From the NCBI RefSeq assembly GCF_963676685.1, contig NC_092346.1, positions 32,811,133-32,875,132 of the forward strand: a DNA stretch of 64,000 nucleotides. Reading direction: 5' to 3'. The position numbers and the translations under genes were made by a program. Positions 10,898 through 21,655 of this stretch are shown piece by piece. Source of the DNA: Mytilus edulis. Lineage: Eukaryota > Mollusca > Bivalvia > Mytilida > Mytilidae. The notes beneath the pieces were generated by a model that saw only the letters and a list, made by a program, of their open reading frames with translations, was not told the DNA's origin and searched no databases. Within the stretch, counting starts at the first letter, position 1, and each line of letters begins with the position of its first letter.

Positions 10898-11440
10898 GGG
10901 GGCTCGCGGGTATAAACCAATTTTTTTCCTTATATAGGATTTCCCTATATTTTTCTATAAATGAACTTCATCTTATACTTAATAGAAATATAGAATAAAA
11001 ACATGGGCTCACTGTTCATTTAATCTCACAATCTGCCTTCAAGAGAAGTATACATTTTTGTAAAATTACTTTTTTTCTGTTGAACTAATAGGAGAAATAA
11101 AGATAATATCGAAATAAAAAAAGACCGTAATTACAAAAATCACCCAAATTTTACAATAGAGTAGTTGAAGTACAGCTTATTTAATAAAATTATAAAAAAA
11201 TATAGGTCACTGATGAGTTAAAAAAGATATTTCAATTTTAATGCAAAAAAAGTGGCATTTTTGCACCTAACGGAGATAATTTGGAGCTTTTTCGATAATA
11301 TATACATTTTGAAAGTCATCTGGGGTCAAAACGAATTGACTTTTTGGAATGATTTTTGCTGTTTAATAAAGTAACAACTAATAACGTAAAAAAAATTGTA
11401 ATGAAAACAAGAAAAATAATTTTTATAACCACGAGCCTCC
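10898..11440. mobile_element. TTAA-flanked MITE (543 bp)
   Basis: Inverted termini GGGGGCTCGCGGGTATAAA and TTTATAACCACGAGCCTCC are bounded by TTAA on both sides (10894-10897, 11441-11444). It is non-coding and AT-rich. The class matches the 1084 and 58593 elements by target site, but the termini differ, so it is a separate family. Confidence 0.82.
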
Positions 11441-12047
11441 TTAACGAATAATTAACTCATCAATCAATTGATCAATATACACTTTCATTTCTAACTTTGA
11501 TAACTGGGTAACGATAAACCAACCAACCAACAAAAATCAATCACCAACGGATCAACCAACCAAAAATTTATGTTAGTAAAGGCGGAGACGTCCATTGACA
11601 ATTATTTCAACAATTGATTTTATTTTTTGATAGGGTTAATAATTTTAAATAATTCTGGTATATTCACTTATCATTGAAGACTGTTTGTTGATGCATATAC
11701 ATGTATTTCTCTTGTTTAGATCTCTTTTTTTTTTTAAGCTGCTGTCTTATTGTCAATACACTATGTCCCCCTTTTATACATATTTGTCAGATATCAAACT
11801 TAAAATAATTTCACTATCAATTAAGGTAATTTTTATTATGATCTTTGGCTTTAGTTGGGATCCATGGTATGCTTGAAAAGTAACATTTTGAATAAAAAGG
11901 GAAATAACTGTTATACAAGATATTGGTCTAATCAGTTCTGGTAAGTTCACTCGTAAGCTGTAAGTCCAGTTGTCATATGCATATGACATTAATATTGTTT
12001 GCCTTATACTATTTCACATATTTCTGTTTCATTAAAGTTTGAAAGTT

Positions 12048-13736
12048 TTAGAATCCTTCAATGTTTATTAGATATAGCTTTGCTTCCTTAGTCTGACTAC
12101 CTGCAGCCCTAGTGCTTCCTATATACAGTTGTCCAGTTGTGTTGAAGGCAAGAGAATGTGGAAGTTCTATTCCTATGTCATTTGTATTGAAATATGAAAT
12201 GAAATGACCATTGTCATTGAGGAAGTGTAAGATGTCAGTATCCAGATCCATCACAACAACATTGTCACTTGGTGTTGTCACAATGTCTACTGGTTTGAAT
12301 GGTTTACTCTTATTGATGGTTGGATGACCTGTATACTGGTTTATTATATGTCCACTTTGTCCTAAGATCACTACTTTACCTCTAGCATCATCTGAAATCC
12401 TATCCACTACATGTATATTTCCATTACATGTAGTGGTTATATACCTTGGAGTATTAAATAAAGATTGATTATGTTCATCATGATCATACACAGTCTCCTT
12501 GTCTCCTTTCTTGTTCATAATAATCACAGCACTTTTTTTTAGTTTACCATTATAAGCTCCAACAATCAGTTTATTGTCACTAACAACATGGATAGCATTG
12601 GGAAGTAAAGGTGATATATCATAAACAGAATCAGTCAGTTCACCAGTACTGCTGATTTGTTGTAACCTTGTTTCCCCAAAAACACACAGAAGGAGTTGAT
12701 TAGATGGAGTAACTGCCATTCCAAACACATCAATGTTAAATTCAGACATCACCTTTAGGTTGGTTCCTTCAGGTTTTACTCTCTGTAACACTTTATAAGC
12801 ACCTGAACTTATCCAAAATGACTGGTCAAGACATGTATTTACATATCCTATAGCATCAAGTTCAGTCTGGTATTTATTATTGATGACTAGGGAGATGTTT
12901 ATTTCTGCTGACAAGTTTCCATCATCTTGTAGTGATCCAATGTGAGATTGGTTCAAATTTCCTGGAACAAATTTTGGTGAAGAAGTATAGCTAGGCCTGG
13001 TTCGGGGTTCTTGAGTTTCAGTGAATTTCTCCATCTTCTTGACCTCTTTGAAAAAGTCAGAGGCATCGGAAAGGTCAATACAGTCTTGGAATTCATTGAT
13101 TTTGCCCACCTTCTGTTTTGTGAATAATGATATAGCGTTCAAATCAGATTTGACTGTTGATAAAACAGTTTCATGATTATGTTCCAATTTAATTTTGAGT
13201 TCTTTAAAATATTGTTCTACTTGCTCTTTTACGGTTTCCTCATGACTTTGAATATTTCTTTTTTCCTTGTTATACTTTATATTTTCAGCGGACACTAGTT
13301 TATTGAGCTGGTCTTTCTTTGCATTGGTTGTATAATTACTCCTCTGCATTTTACTTTGCCCTTTTTTTAATATTTCTACTTTGATGTTGTATGCGTCACT
13401 AATTTCGATTAAATCATGCTTCTTATGAATTTTAGCAACACAGGTTGGACACACTAGGATTTCACATGTATTACAGTAAAGACATGATGATTGTCCAGTG
13501 TGTTCATCACACTTAATATTGGTAAAATCCAGTTCTTCCTTATGCAGTCCAATCTCTTCTCTTTTGATGATCTTATGATCAAGTGCATTTTTGAATTGAG
13601 AATGTACATTTTCCTTGCAATAAGCACACATCATAATACTGCAGTCCATGCATTTCCACTGAATTGGTCTATCTGTTTTACATAATTTACAATTAACAGG
13701 AACTTGACCTCCTCCAAACGGCTGAGAGGAAGCCAT
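12048..13736 (-). CDS. B-box zinc-finger / coiled-coil / beta-propeller protein (TRIM-like, no RING)
   Basis: Single-exon ORF of 562 residues starting MASSQPFGGGQVPVNC. Two B-boxes are visible. Box 1 has C16, C19, C29, C32, C37, C40, H45 and H54. Box 2 has C76, H79, C88, C91, C96, C99, H104 and H107. A Lys/Glu-rich coiled coil follows (about 115-215). The C-terminal half (about 285-562) has repeated hydrophobic beta-strand motifs with N/D-G turns, resembling an NHL-type six-bladed propeller. No RING precedes the B-boxes, so ubiquitin ligase activity should not be assumed. Such proteins are abundant in bivalves and often treated as TRIM-like immune or RNA/protein-binding factors. The gene lies antisense within intron 9 of the broken GCN2 copy and is intronless, which suggests a retrocopy origin. 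The frame is intact, so it may be functional. Partners are unknown. Confidence 0.88.
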   Translation of the reverse strand: MASSQPFGGGQVPVNCKLCKTDRPIQWKCMDCSIMMCAYCKENVHSQFKNALDHKIIKREEIGLHKEELDFTNIKCDEHTGQSSCLYCNTCEILVCPTCVAKIHKKHDLIEISDAYNIKVEILKKGQSKMQRSNYTTNAKKDQLNKLVSAENIKYNKEKRNIQSHEETVKEQVEQYFKELKIKLEHNHETVLSTVKSDLNAISLFTKQKVGKINEFQDCIDLSDASDFFKEVKKMEKFTETQEPRTRPSYTSSPKFVPGNLNQSHIGSLQDDGNLSAEINISLVINNKYQTELDAIGYVNTCLDQSFWISSGAYKVLQRVKPEGTNLKVMSEFNIDVFGMAVTPSNQLLLCVFGETRLQQISSTGELTDSVYDISPLLPNAIHVVSDNKLIVGAYNGKLKKSAVIIMNKKGDKETVYDHDEHNQSLFNTPRYITTTCNGNIHVVDRISDDARGKVVILGQSGHIINQYTGHPTINKSKPFKPVDIVTTPSDNVVVMDLDTDILHFLNDNGHFISYFNTNDIGIELPHSLAFNTTGQLYIGSTRAAGSQTKEAKLYLINIEGF

Positions 13737-14104
13737 ATTTGTCAGGTGTGTCCCAGGTATTTCACTTCCTTGTTTGATCTATTTTTAAGTTGTTATGATC
13801 AATAAGTTAAATACCCTTGTACTTAGTGAATATACTGAAACATGATAACAGTGAACAAATAATTTATCGCTTGTGTAAATTTAAATACCATGATTGAGAA
13901 GACCATACATATTATATTTCACATGCCTACAATAATTTACAACTAATTAGGTTACCTTGACTGACTGTCCCTAAGATAATCTACTTATTTTTTAGTCTGT
14001 TTGACTGTTAGGCTTTCTGTTTATCAATGCATCCATCCATTCCAAATCAAGTTCAAAAATGATGTGAACTTTAAAAAAAATTATGCTAAATAATGGTTTT
14101 CACC

Positions 14105-14310
14105 CATATATTTCAGATCACTGATCAGGTTAAAGTTTTGTTTAGGGTAATTTCCAATAAAGTTGTAGTCCTGTCAACTTGAAACTTAAAAAATCAACAC
14201 AAAACAAATTAGTGTTTTGAACCAGATTTCATGGTTTACTGAATATGGAAATGTGATAGTATGAGCGGGGCAATGTGATAGATGGACACATATTCTTGTT
14301 TAGACTACTT
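14105..14310. repeat. Degenerate copy of the ATGCCCC/CTTGTT element family
   Basis: Shares GGTTAAAGTTTTG, GTCCTGTCAACTTGAAACTT, and the end module AGCGGGGCAATGTGATAGAT...GGACACATATTCTTGTT with the element at 31476-31967. The 5' end is not recognisable. Confidence 0.6.
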
Positions 14311-14806
14311 TCTTTTCTGCCCATTTTGGTTTGATCTGCCCTTCAATGTTTGAATAAGGTTTTAGACTTTAAAATTGTTTGGTTTACAACAGTACTGAAG
14401 AGACTCTTTTACGAGATGCAGTCAAAATTTGAACCATTAATGCTATTATTGTTGAAGATGCTAACGGAGCATTATAATTTAAGTGATATCAATGTCAAGT
14501 CATCATAAAGGACATTTACCATTTGCAACAAATATTGATGTGACATGAGTCATGTGACTTACAATGGGTCTCAGTCAATATTTTGAATAGAAATATATGT
14601 TGTTGCATTTGTATCAGTCATGCAGAAAAGTCATATTTACAACTAATTATATTTAAACATTACTGTTATCAATTGTGTTAAACATGAGAAATTCTTTTTT
14701 ACATTTTCAATTTGATTTCTTAGCATGAAATCAGTAGCATATATAAGACCATTATATAATTTTGTTCTATATCTTATAATTGTTTTTATTTATATTTTCC
14801 AAACAG

Positions 14807-14955
14807 ATTTTAATGGACTACTCTGGAGGTGCTAGTCTCAACATATAACAGAATCACGTCCACTATCTGTAGATATCATCAAGGCTTACACAGAGGAAAT
14901 TTTGTATGGATTAGAATATTTACACAAAAAAGATGTGGTACATAAGTACCTAAGG
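14807..14955 (+). pseudogene. EIF2AK4: GCN2 copy A exon 10, frameshifted
   Basis: 149 nt, acceptor ccaaacag, donor gtaggt. It starts in frame as ILMDYSGGASLN, then meets a TAA at 14846-14848. From 14842 a different frame resumes homology (HITESRPLSVDIIKAYTEEI...GLEYLHKKDVVHKYLR), including the pseudokinase equivalent of the HRD region (VHK). The exon is one base shorter than the 150 nt needed for phase 0/0, which fits a single-base deletion near 14838-14842. Confidence 0.82.
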
Positions 14956-15112
14956 GTAGGTAACTGATGTTCAAATTATATTCAAAGTGTATGCTTGTTC
15001 AATTAAATATGTATAATTAGGATGGAGATTAATTGTTGTCTATGTGACAGCAATCCACCAACACAATAGACAACAAAAGCAACATCTTCAACATTTGACT
15101 TGTGATTTTTGT

Positions 15113-17050
15113 CGAGCCTTCGACTTTAGTCGAAAAAGTGAGACATAGCAATCCTACATTCTGTCCTTGTTGTCGGTAGTGGCGGCAGTGGCGACAGTGT
15201 TGGCAGAGGCAGCGGCCGCAGCGTCAGCGTCGGCATCCACAAATATTCACTCTGTGGTTAAAGTTTTTGAAATTTTAATATCTTTCTTAAACTGGATTTC
15301 TACCAAACTGGGACAGAAGCTTGTTTATGATCATAAGATAGTATCTAGAAGTAAATTTCGTAAAATTAAAATTCCTGTTATTCGGTATTTTACTTGTAAA
15401 TGGACTTAGTTTTTCTGCTGGGAAACATAACATTCACTCTGTGGTTAAAGTTTTTAAACTATCCTGGATTTGTACCAAACTTGGACAGAAGCTTGTTTAT
15501 GATCATAAGAAAGTATCCAGAAGTAAATTTGTTTAAAAAAAAATCTGTTTTTGTCGAGCCTGCGACTTTTGTTGCAGAAAGCTCGACATAGGGATAGTGA
15601 TCCTGCGACAGCAGCGTTAGCTAACTTCTTAAAAGCTTTATATTTTAGAAAGTTGAAGACCTGGATGCTTCATACTTTGTATATAGATGCCTCATGTTAC
15701 AAAATTTCTGTCAGTCACATGTCCAATGTCCTTGACCTCATTTTCATTGTTCAGTGACTACTTGAAAAAAAAGTTAAGATTTTTTATAATGTTAAATCCT
15801 CTCTTATTATAAGTAATAGGATAACTATATTTGGTATGTGCGTACCTTGCAAGGTCCTCATGCCCGTCATACAGTTTTCACATGACCTCGACCTCATTTC
15901 ATGGATCAGTGAACGAGGTTAAGTTTTGGTGGTCAAGTCCATATGTCAGATACTATAAGCAATAGGTCTAGTATATTCTGTGTATGGAATGATTGTAAGG
16001 TGTACGTGTCCAACTGGCAGGTGTCATCTGACCTTGACCTCATTTTCATGGTTCAGTGGTTATAGTTAAGTTTTTGTGTTTTTGGTCTGTTTTTCTTATA
16101 CTGTATGCAATAGGTCTACTATATTTGGTGTATGGAATGATTGAAAGGTGTTCATGTCCAACTAGGAGGTGTCATCTGACCTGGGCCTCATTTTCATAGC
16201 TCAGTGGTCACAGTTAAGTTTTTGAGTTTTGTTCTAATTTCTATTACCAGCAGTAGGTCAACTATATTTGGTGTATGGAAATATTTTATGATCTTTATGT
16301 CAGTCGCGCAGGTTTTATTTGACCTTGACCTCATTTTCACAGTTCATTGCTCAGTGTTAAGTTTTTGTGATTTTTTTTTTAAACTATAAGCAATAGGTTA
16401 TATATAACTATATTTGTTGTATGGAAGAACTGTTAGCTGTACATGCCTGCCTGGCATGGTTCATCTGACCTTGACCTCATTTTCATGGTTCATTGGTCAA
16501 GGTTTAGTTTTCTTGGTTAATGTTAAGATTATGTGACAGTTGTAATAAAGCTTTATATTTGGGACTATCAACATAATATCAATGATTAGTAAAGAAGGCG
16601 AGACATTTCAGCGTGTGCACTCTTGTTTCTGTAATTTACTTATAAATGGACTTAGTTGTTCTGCCAGGAAACATTACATTAACTCTGTGGTTAAAGTTTT
16701 TAAAATTTTAATAACTTTCTTAAGCTATCCTGGATTTGTACCAAACTTGGACGGAAGCTTGTTTATGACCTAAGATAGTATCCAGAAGTAAATTTGTTAA
16801 AAACAAAATTCCATTTTTTCAGTATTTTATAAATGGACTTAGTTTTTCTTCCAGTTAACATTACAGAAAGTCTGCAGTTAAAGTTTATAAAACATTTATG
16901 AGATGCATAAAATATCCTGGATTTTTACCAAACTTGGACAGAAGCTTCTCACAATCAAAAGATAGTATTGAGAGGAATATTTTTGTTGATTTTTTTCCTC
17001 ATTTTTGTTGAGCCTGCCATTAACAGCAAAAGTAGCAAGACACTGGGTTC
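15113..17050. mobile_element. Second pearl-like element (~188-bp cores), interrupted
   Basis: The 5' end GTCGAGCCTTCGACTTTAGTCG is hairpin-forming and is followed by a GGCGGCAGTGGCGAC-type stretch. About four core repeats follow (near 15244, 15432, 16680 and 16868), each marked by CTCTGTGGTTAAAGTTTTT, CCAAACTTGGACAGAAGCTT and AAATGGACTTAGTTTTTCT. A full element of the 148-bp-core family (15553-16625) sits inside it. The right end is taken near TTCTGCGGAACCC (about 17040-17050), with uncertainty. Confidence 0.7.
15553..16625. mobile_element. Pearl/Helentron-like element nested in another
   Basis: Same family and orientation as 4390-5500: hairpin GTCGAGCCTGC...GCAGAAAGCTCGAC, six ~148-bp cores marked by GACCTTGACCTCATTTTCAT, end GTGTGCACTCTTG. 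The left flank is CTGTTTTT and the right flank TTTCTG, again T-rich. It lies within the third core of the 188-bp family, so it inserted later. Confidence 0.82.
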
Positions 17051-17736
17051 TGCGGAACCCTTACAAATTTTGAGGTTGAAGTATTTTTTTTTTTTCTGGA
17101 TCAATATATATAATTAAATCATACAGAGATAAAACATACAATTTAAATCAATTAAGATGCAAAACAATATAATTAAAGCTGTATTAACAAAGAATGCTTG
17201 CTAATCCTGCAAGCAAGCTCAAAGTAAACTATCAGCTGATAAAGAAAGCATACCTTCTTCATACCTCTGCAATTGCAAAAAAAACATGATATTGTGCAAT
17301 ACCTTAAAGAAGTAGGTCCGGTAATGGCCGATTTTGGCCTCAAATTTCAAGTTCATTCTATGCCCTTTCCACTGAACAGCAAGCTATAAAGGACCCAAAA
17401 ATATCTAGTGTAAAACAATTCAAAGAGGAACATTTAAGCAGATTTGTTATCAAAAATGGCCAATATGGCTGCTTATCTGAAACTTTAAACATGTGTGAAG
17501 CACTGTTGAATTTCTCTAAACCTAAAATTGTATGATTCAAATTCTGATATTAAATTTATAAATTTATTATTGAGAAAAAAATAAAAAATGAGCTTAAATA
17601 AAAGTGTATAATGTGTACTAATTTCTTTAAGTAGTTATGTGCAATTACCTCAGTTTTAAACCTGAAACCAGCAAGTTGAAGTATACACAACAGAAGTTGT
17701 TGCAAATTTTCCACTTCATCCATTTTTGTTTTTCAG

Positions 17737-17842
17737 GCTGTCTGATCTATATGTGGAGTCCTGCCGACCTGGTGTCCATTTTTCAGGAGATAGAGAACTG
17801 ATACCAGTTAGGGGAGGAAAGAAAGGAGATGTTTATCAATTG
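17737..17842 (+). pseudogene. EIF2AK4: GCN2 copy A exon 11 (pseudokinase C-lobe)
   Basis: 106 nt, acceptor tttttcag, donor gtgagg. Homology is in the frame that takes one base from the exon start: LSDLYVESCRPGVHFSG then ELIPVRGGKKGDVYQL (human KRLADICK...KTGKKGDVWRL). Exon 10 ends in phase 0, so this exon cannot follow it directly. A ~62-nt exon for the human ASNVLVDAEG...YSISK segment is missing or unrecognised in the repeat-filled intron 14956-17736. Confidence 0.82.
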
Positions 17843-17894
17843 GTGAGGATCTTGATTTAAAGAGAAAAAAAGGCCATTGTTATGTTAAATTTTT

Positions 17895-18844
17895 ATACGA
17901 CCGCAAAAATTAAAAAAATTTCAATGGTATATTGATATCACATTGTCTTCGTTGTTGTCATCGTCATCATCAGCATCGTCAGAAGACAGATGGTTTCCAG
18001 ATAATAACTTTGTTATAAGTATAAATCTTAACACAAAGTTTATAACCACTAAAGAAAGGTTGGGATTGAATTTGGCCAAAAAAGGGGCCCAAATAAGTAT
18101 TTTTGTTGTTTACAGACAATAACTGGTGGTAAAGTGTATGAATCTCTCCGAAATTATACCACAAGTTTCCATACTACAAAGGGATGGTTAGAATTGACTT
18201 TATGGCTCAAACCATTTAGGAATTAGGTGCAAAATAGGGGGAAAACAAGGGTTTTTCTGATTAAAGGGCAATTAAGACAGTATAAAAGCAGTGTAAGGAT
18301 GGTAATCCAAATCAATTTAAAGAACAATGTTTGATTACCTCCCTGACACTGCTAGTAAATAATTTTTTAAGAAATGATGATTTTCTTGAGGTGATTAGCT
18401 GTCACAGTAATTACATGTAATATTAATTTCAGCCATGACTATGTATGTCATTTTATATTTTAAAACTGTTATGATGTATTCAGTTCCAAACTCCATTAGA
18501 AATTTGAATTGAGATACTGACAATATCTTGAGGAAAGAATTTTTTTTTGAATAAGGGAAAAAGGAGGGGGGGGGGGAGGTTAAAAAAATTGGAAGGGGGA
18601 CAATTTTTCTTATTTCAGATTCCAGAAATTAAAAGAAAATTTGGTCAACTTTTTTTTTGGGGGGGGTGGGGGAGTCAGTTAGCAATAGCATAGTGTATTG
18701 CACAATAGCAAAAAAAATGAATATAAATTCAAATCATATAACTAACTTAAAGTTCTTTGGCTACAGTTATTCTGTGTCAGAAATTTGATTACATTTTGTC
18801 CATTTTGGCCCAAACTTTTCAGGGTTGGACATCTGCGGTCGTAT
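17895..18844. mobile_element. TIR element with ATACGACCGCA termini (~950 bp)
   Basis: Inverted termini ATACGACCGCA (17895-17905) and TGCGGTCGTAT (18834-18844) bound a non-coding segment with a (TCGTCATCATC)-type trinucleotide stretch and a long poly-G tract (about 18563-18578). No target duplication is clear. It resembles non-autonomous DNA transposons. The superfamily is undetermined. Confidence 0.65.
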
Positions 18845-19278
18845 CCAGCTGTGATTAGGGAAGCAATTTATTTTATTTATACTTGAATTAATAGATGGAA
18901 ACATAAATGATTGTAAATGACATGTTTATATGGCCTTTTCTTTTGTACTTTGTAGCTCAATTATATTTGTAAAATACCCCCAAAATAAATAATAAAAAAG
19001 TTCAAAAACCAAACCAAAAAAACCAAAAAAAACATAACCAAACCAACAACCTAGAAAAATCCAAGAAAACAGAAAATGGAAAATAGACAAATTGAATTCC
19101 AAACAGAGTTTATAAGAGTTATATATACATGTTGAGTGTCCTTCAACTTAAAAAAATGAAGCTATGAACATGAAAGATAAAGTCTCCAAAGTCACTTTTT
19201 TGAAAGAAGAAAATAAAATTAAAAAAAAAAGATAAATTATTAAAGCCTTTTATCATTCAATGAATTGTATTTTTCCAG

Positions 19279-19379
19279 GGTTTGATACTGTTATCTGTAG
19301 CTATTGGATTAGATGCTGATCCAGACAAGCCAGAAATACCACAAAATTTCCCTCCTGTGTTTCAAGATTTCTTAACAAA
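19279..19379 (+). pseudogene. EIF2AK4: GCN2 copy A exon 12 (pseudokinase C-lobe)
   Basis: 101 nt, acceptor tttttccag, donor gtatga. It continues exon 11 in phase 0 with GLILLSVAIGLDADPDKPEI and then PPVFQDFLTK, matching human GLLLLSLSQGQE...LPADFQDFLKK. It ends in phase 2. Confidence 0.85.
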
Positions 19380-19798
19380 GTATGATTAGTGTTGTATGAC
19401 TTATATATTCATTAGTCTGACTTAGAAGTAATACTTCGTCTAAGCACTCTGGTAATTATGGTACCCCCCTTTTTTGTATGAAAAGTGAGGCAGAACATAC
19501 CAAAAAAAGGGGTATTCAAACTCATAAGTCAAAAAGGGAATGAAAATGCTATGGCAAAATGTATAACTTAAATTTAGTTTAAATAATTTAACTTTTTTAC
19601 CATATCAGAATTATTGGCTTGAAAGGAAATCAAGAATGTATAAGTGTGAGCCAAGGATCCGTGTTGAAGACTGTACCTTGACCTATAATGGTTTACTTTT
19701 ATAAATTGTGACTTCTATGAAGATTTATTTCTTTGACACTCATACTTCATCTTCCTATATCTAAAAGTTTAAAGCTTTTGACAGATGAAATCTAAAAT

Positions 19799-19905
19799 CC
19801 ATTTTCTTAAATAATGTCATTTGCAGTAGAAAACATTCTTAAATAATGTCATTTGCAATAGAAAACATTCTTAAATAATGTCATTTGCAATAGAAAATTT
19901 TCATA
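19799..19905. repeat. 32-bp tandem repeat, three copies
   Basis: Three near-identical copies of a unit containing CTTAAATAATGTCATTTGCA lie within the intron just upstream of the exon 13 acceptor. Confidence 0.85.
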
Positions 19906-19934
19906 CATATTTTGTTTTTTTTTAAATGTTTTAG

Positions 19935-20068
19935 ATGTTTGATGAAAGATGAGAGACATCGTTGGTCGGTCTATCAACTGTTGGACCATAGTTTTATTAA
20001 GGAAGAATTACAACACACCATTCATTATGCTCCTCACAAACAGGCTGCTACAGAAGAAAATGAGAAAA
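19935..20068 (+). pseudogene. EIF2AK4: GCN2 copy A exon 13 (end of pseudokinase)
   Basis: 134 nt, acceptor gttttag, donor gtatgt. It encodes KCLMKDERHRWSVYQLLDHS then FIKEELQHTI..., matching the human KERWSPQQLLKHSFI segment that closes the pseudokinase domain. It ends in phase 1. Three 32-bp tandem repeats lie just upstream of the acceptor (19799-19905). Confidence 0.86.
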
Positions 20069-20090
20069 GTATGTTGTGTATTTGTTATAT

Positions 20091-20240
20091 AAAAAAGAAG
20101 ATGTGGTATGATTGACATTGAGACAACTCTCCACAAGAGACCAAAATGACACAGAAATTAACAGCCATAGGTCACCGTATGGCTTTCAACAATGAGCAAA
20201 GCCTATACCGCATAGTCAGCTATAAATGGCCCTGAAATGA
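20091..20240. repeat. Interspersed bivalve-type repeat
   Basis: Contains AAGAAGATGTGGTATGATTG, GAGACAACTCTCCACAAGAG, CACCGTATGGCTTTCAACAA, and ends at CATAGTCAGCTATAAATGGC. Same family as 2814-3130. Confidence 0.7.
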
Positions 20241-20261
20241 GTATAGTTTAGTTGTACAATG

Positions 20262-20690
20262 AGGAGATAACAGTATTGTATTTAAAGCTTGGACAGCATC
20301 AATATGTGATTTGATGGTGGCAAATTAAGTTTACTGGCAACACATTAGTAAACATTCTTTTCTATCAGTTTCATTAGAATGGAGACACCAATACTGAATT
20401 TAAGCTCAGATGGCATCAATTGGCGATTTGATGGTCAAAATTAAGTTTACTAGCAACACATTAGTAAACGTTGTTTTCTATCAGTCTCATTAGAATGGAG
20501 ATGGCAATACTGTGTTTTAAGCTCAGATGGCATCAATTTGTGATTTGATGGTCCCAAATTAAGTTTACTGGGGACGCCTTAATAAACAGGTATTTGCAAC
20601 CATCGAATTACCAATAGATGCTGTCTGAGCTTAAAATACAATATTGTTATCTCCATTCTAATGAAACTTATAGAAAACAACATTAAAACA
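20262..20690. repeat. ~118-bp tandem array ending in an inverted unit
   Basis: About three direct units are marked by GCTCAGATGGCATCAAT, GTGATTTGATGGT and AAATTAAGTTTACTGGCAAC. At 20617-20690 the same sequence runs reversed (GATGCTGTCTGAGCTTAAAA, ATCTCCATTCTAATGAAAC), making a foldback. Confidence 0.8.
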
Positions 20691-21495
20691 TGCACTTAGT
20701 TTAAATTCGTTTTTAAGTGCTTGTGGCCCAAAGGTATGTTTAGTTATGTTTTAATTGTTCAAAAACAAAATCAATTATACACATTAAAACAATATTTTAA
20801 AGATTTCACTACTGTTTTAATTGATAACCATAAGTGTATTCAAAGGATCAATTAGATGAGTGACTATGGATTATATATAATTTTATTGGCTTTATAAACA
20901 ATATCACCATAAAAGCCAACTATGACAAGCCTTTGAGCCAGAAATGGAATTTACATCAAAAAGAAAAATTAAAACATCAAATTAGGATTTAACTATGCAT
21001 TTTTAAAAATCAATTATTTTTCAGACAAACGTCTTTCCAATATATGTACATTTCCCCAATGGCAAGCGAGATTAACCCAAAGTTTTATTTTTGTCAAATT
21101 TTATCACATTCTGGAGCGTTCAATAAAATTTTAAATTGTCTGATGAAGAAGTTTGACACTAGAACAGGACGTAGGATATCATACTGGTATGTGCAAAAGA
21201 CTTGATCAATGAGTCACAAACTTTCTATTCAACATTAATAGAATTTTAACCACTTAAGAGAAATGAATTCAAAAACTTGTGAGAATTGGATATTGCTTGA
21301 TATCAACTCAAGATTGTCTTTTCATTTGAATAGTAATAATAAACTCACCTAAAATTCTGATTGTTTATAATTATTTTGAAATTAAATAGTTGTTATCAAG
21401 CAGCTTCAAAATCTCAATACTTACGAAACCTAAAAATCATAATTTAAAAAAAAGGAAAAATAACAGGATGAGTAATAGTATTTTTCTAATTATAG

Positions 21496-21655
21496 AACAA
21501 GACGTAAACAAAGACAATGATTCAGAAGATGATGACTTAGCAGATTTACCCTTCATCACAGCCTTGGAAGTCAGTGCAGTGGACAATCTCGTCTAACTAA
21601 TGAATTTGAAGTCCTTAGGTCTCTAGGGAAAGGAGGATTTGGTGATGTCATTGAG
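21496..21655 (+). pseudogene. EIF2AK4: GCN2 copy A exon 14, frameshifted (kinase glycine loop)
   Basis: 160 nt, acceptor attatag, donor gtaatt. The inherited frame gives an acidic linker (KDNDSEDDDLADLPFITA) and then stops at TAA near 21594. From 21566 another frame gives GSQCSGQSRLTNEFEVLRSL and GKGGFGDVIE, which is the start of the catalytic kinase domain with an intact GxGxxG loop (21626-21643). A one-base deletion around 21561-21566 explains it. Only the second frame leads into exon 15 in phase 0. Confidence 0.83.
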
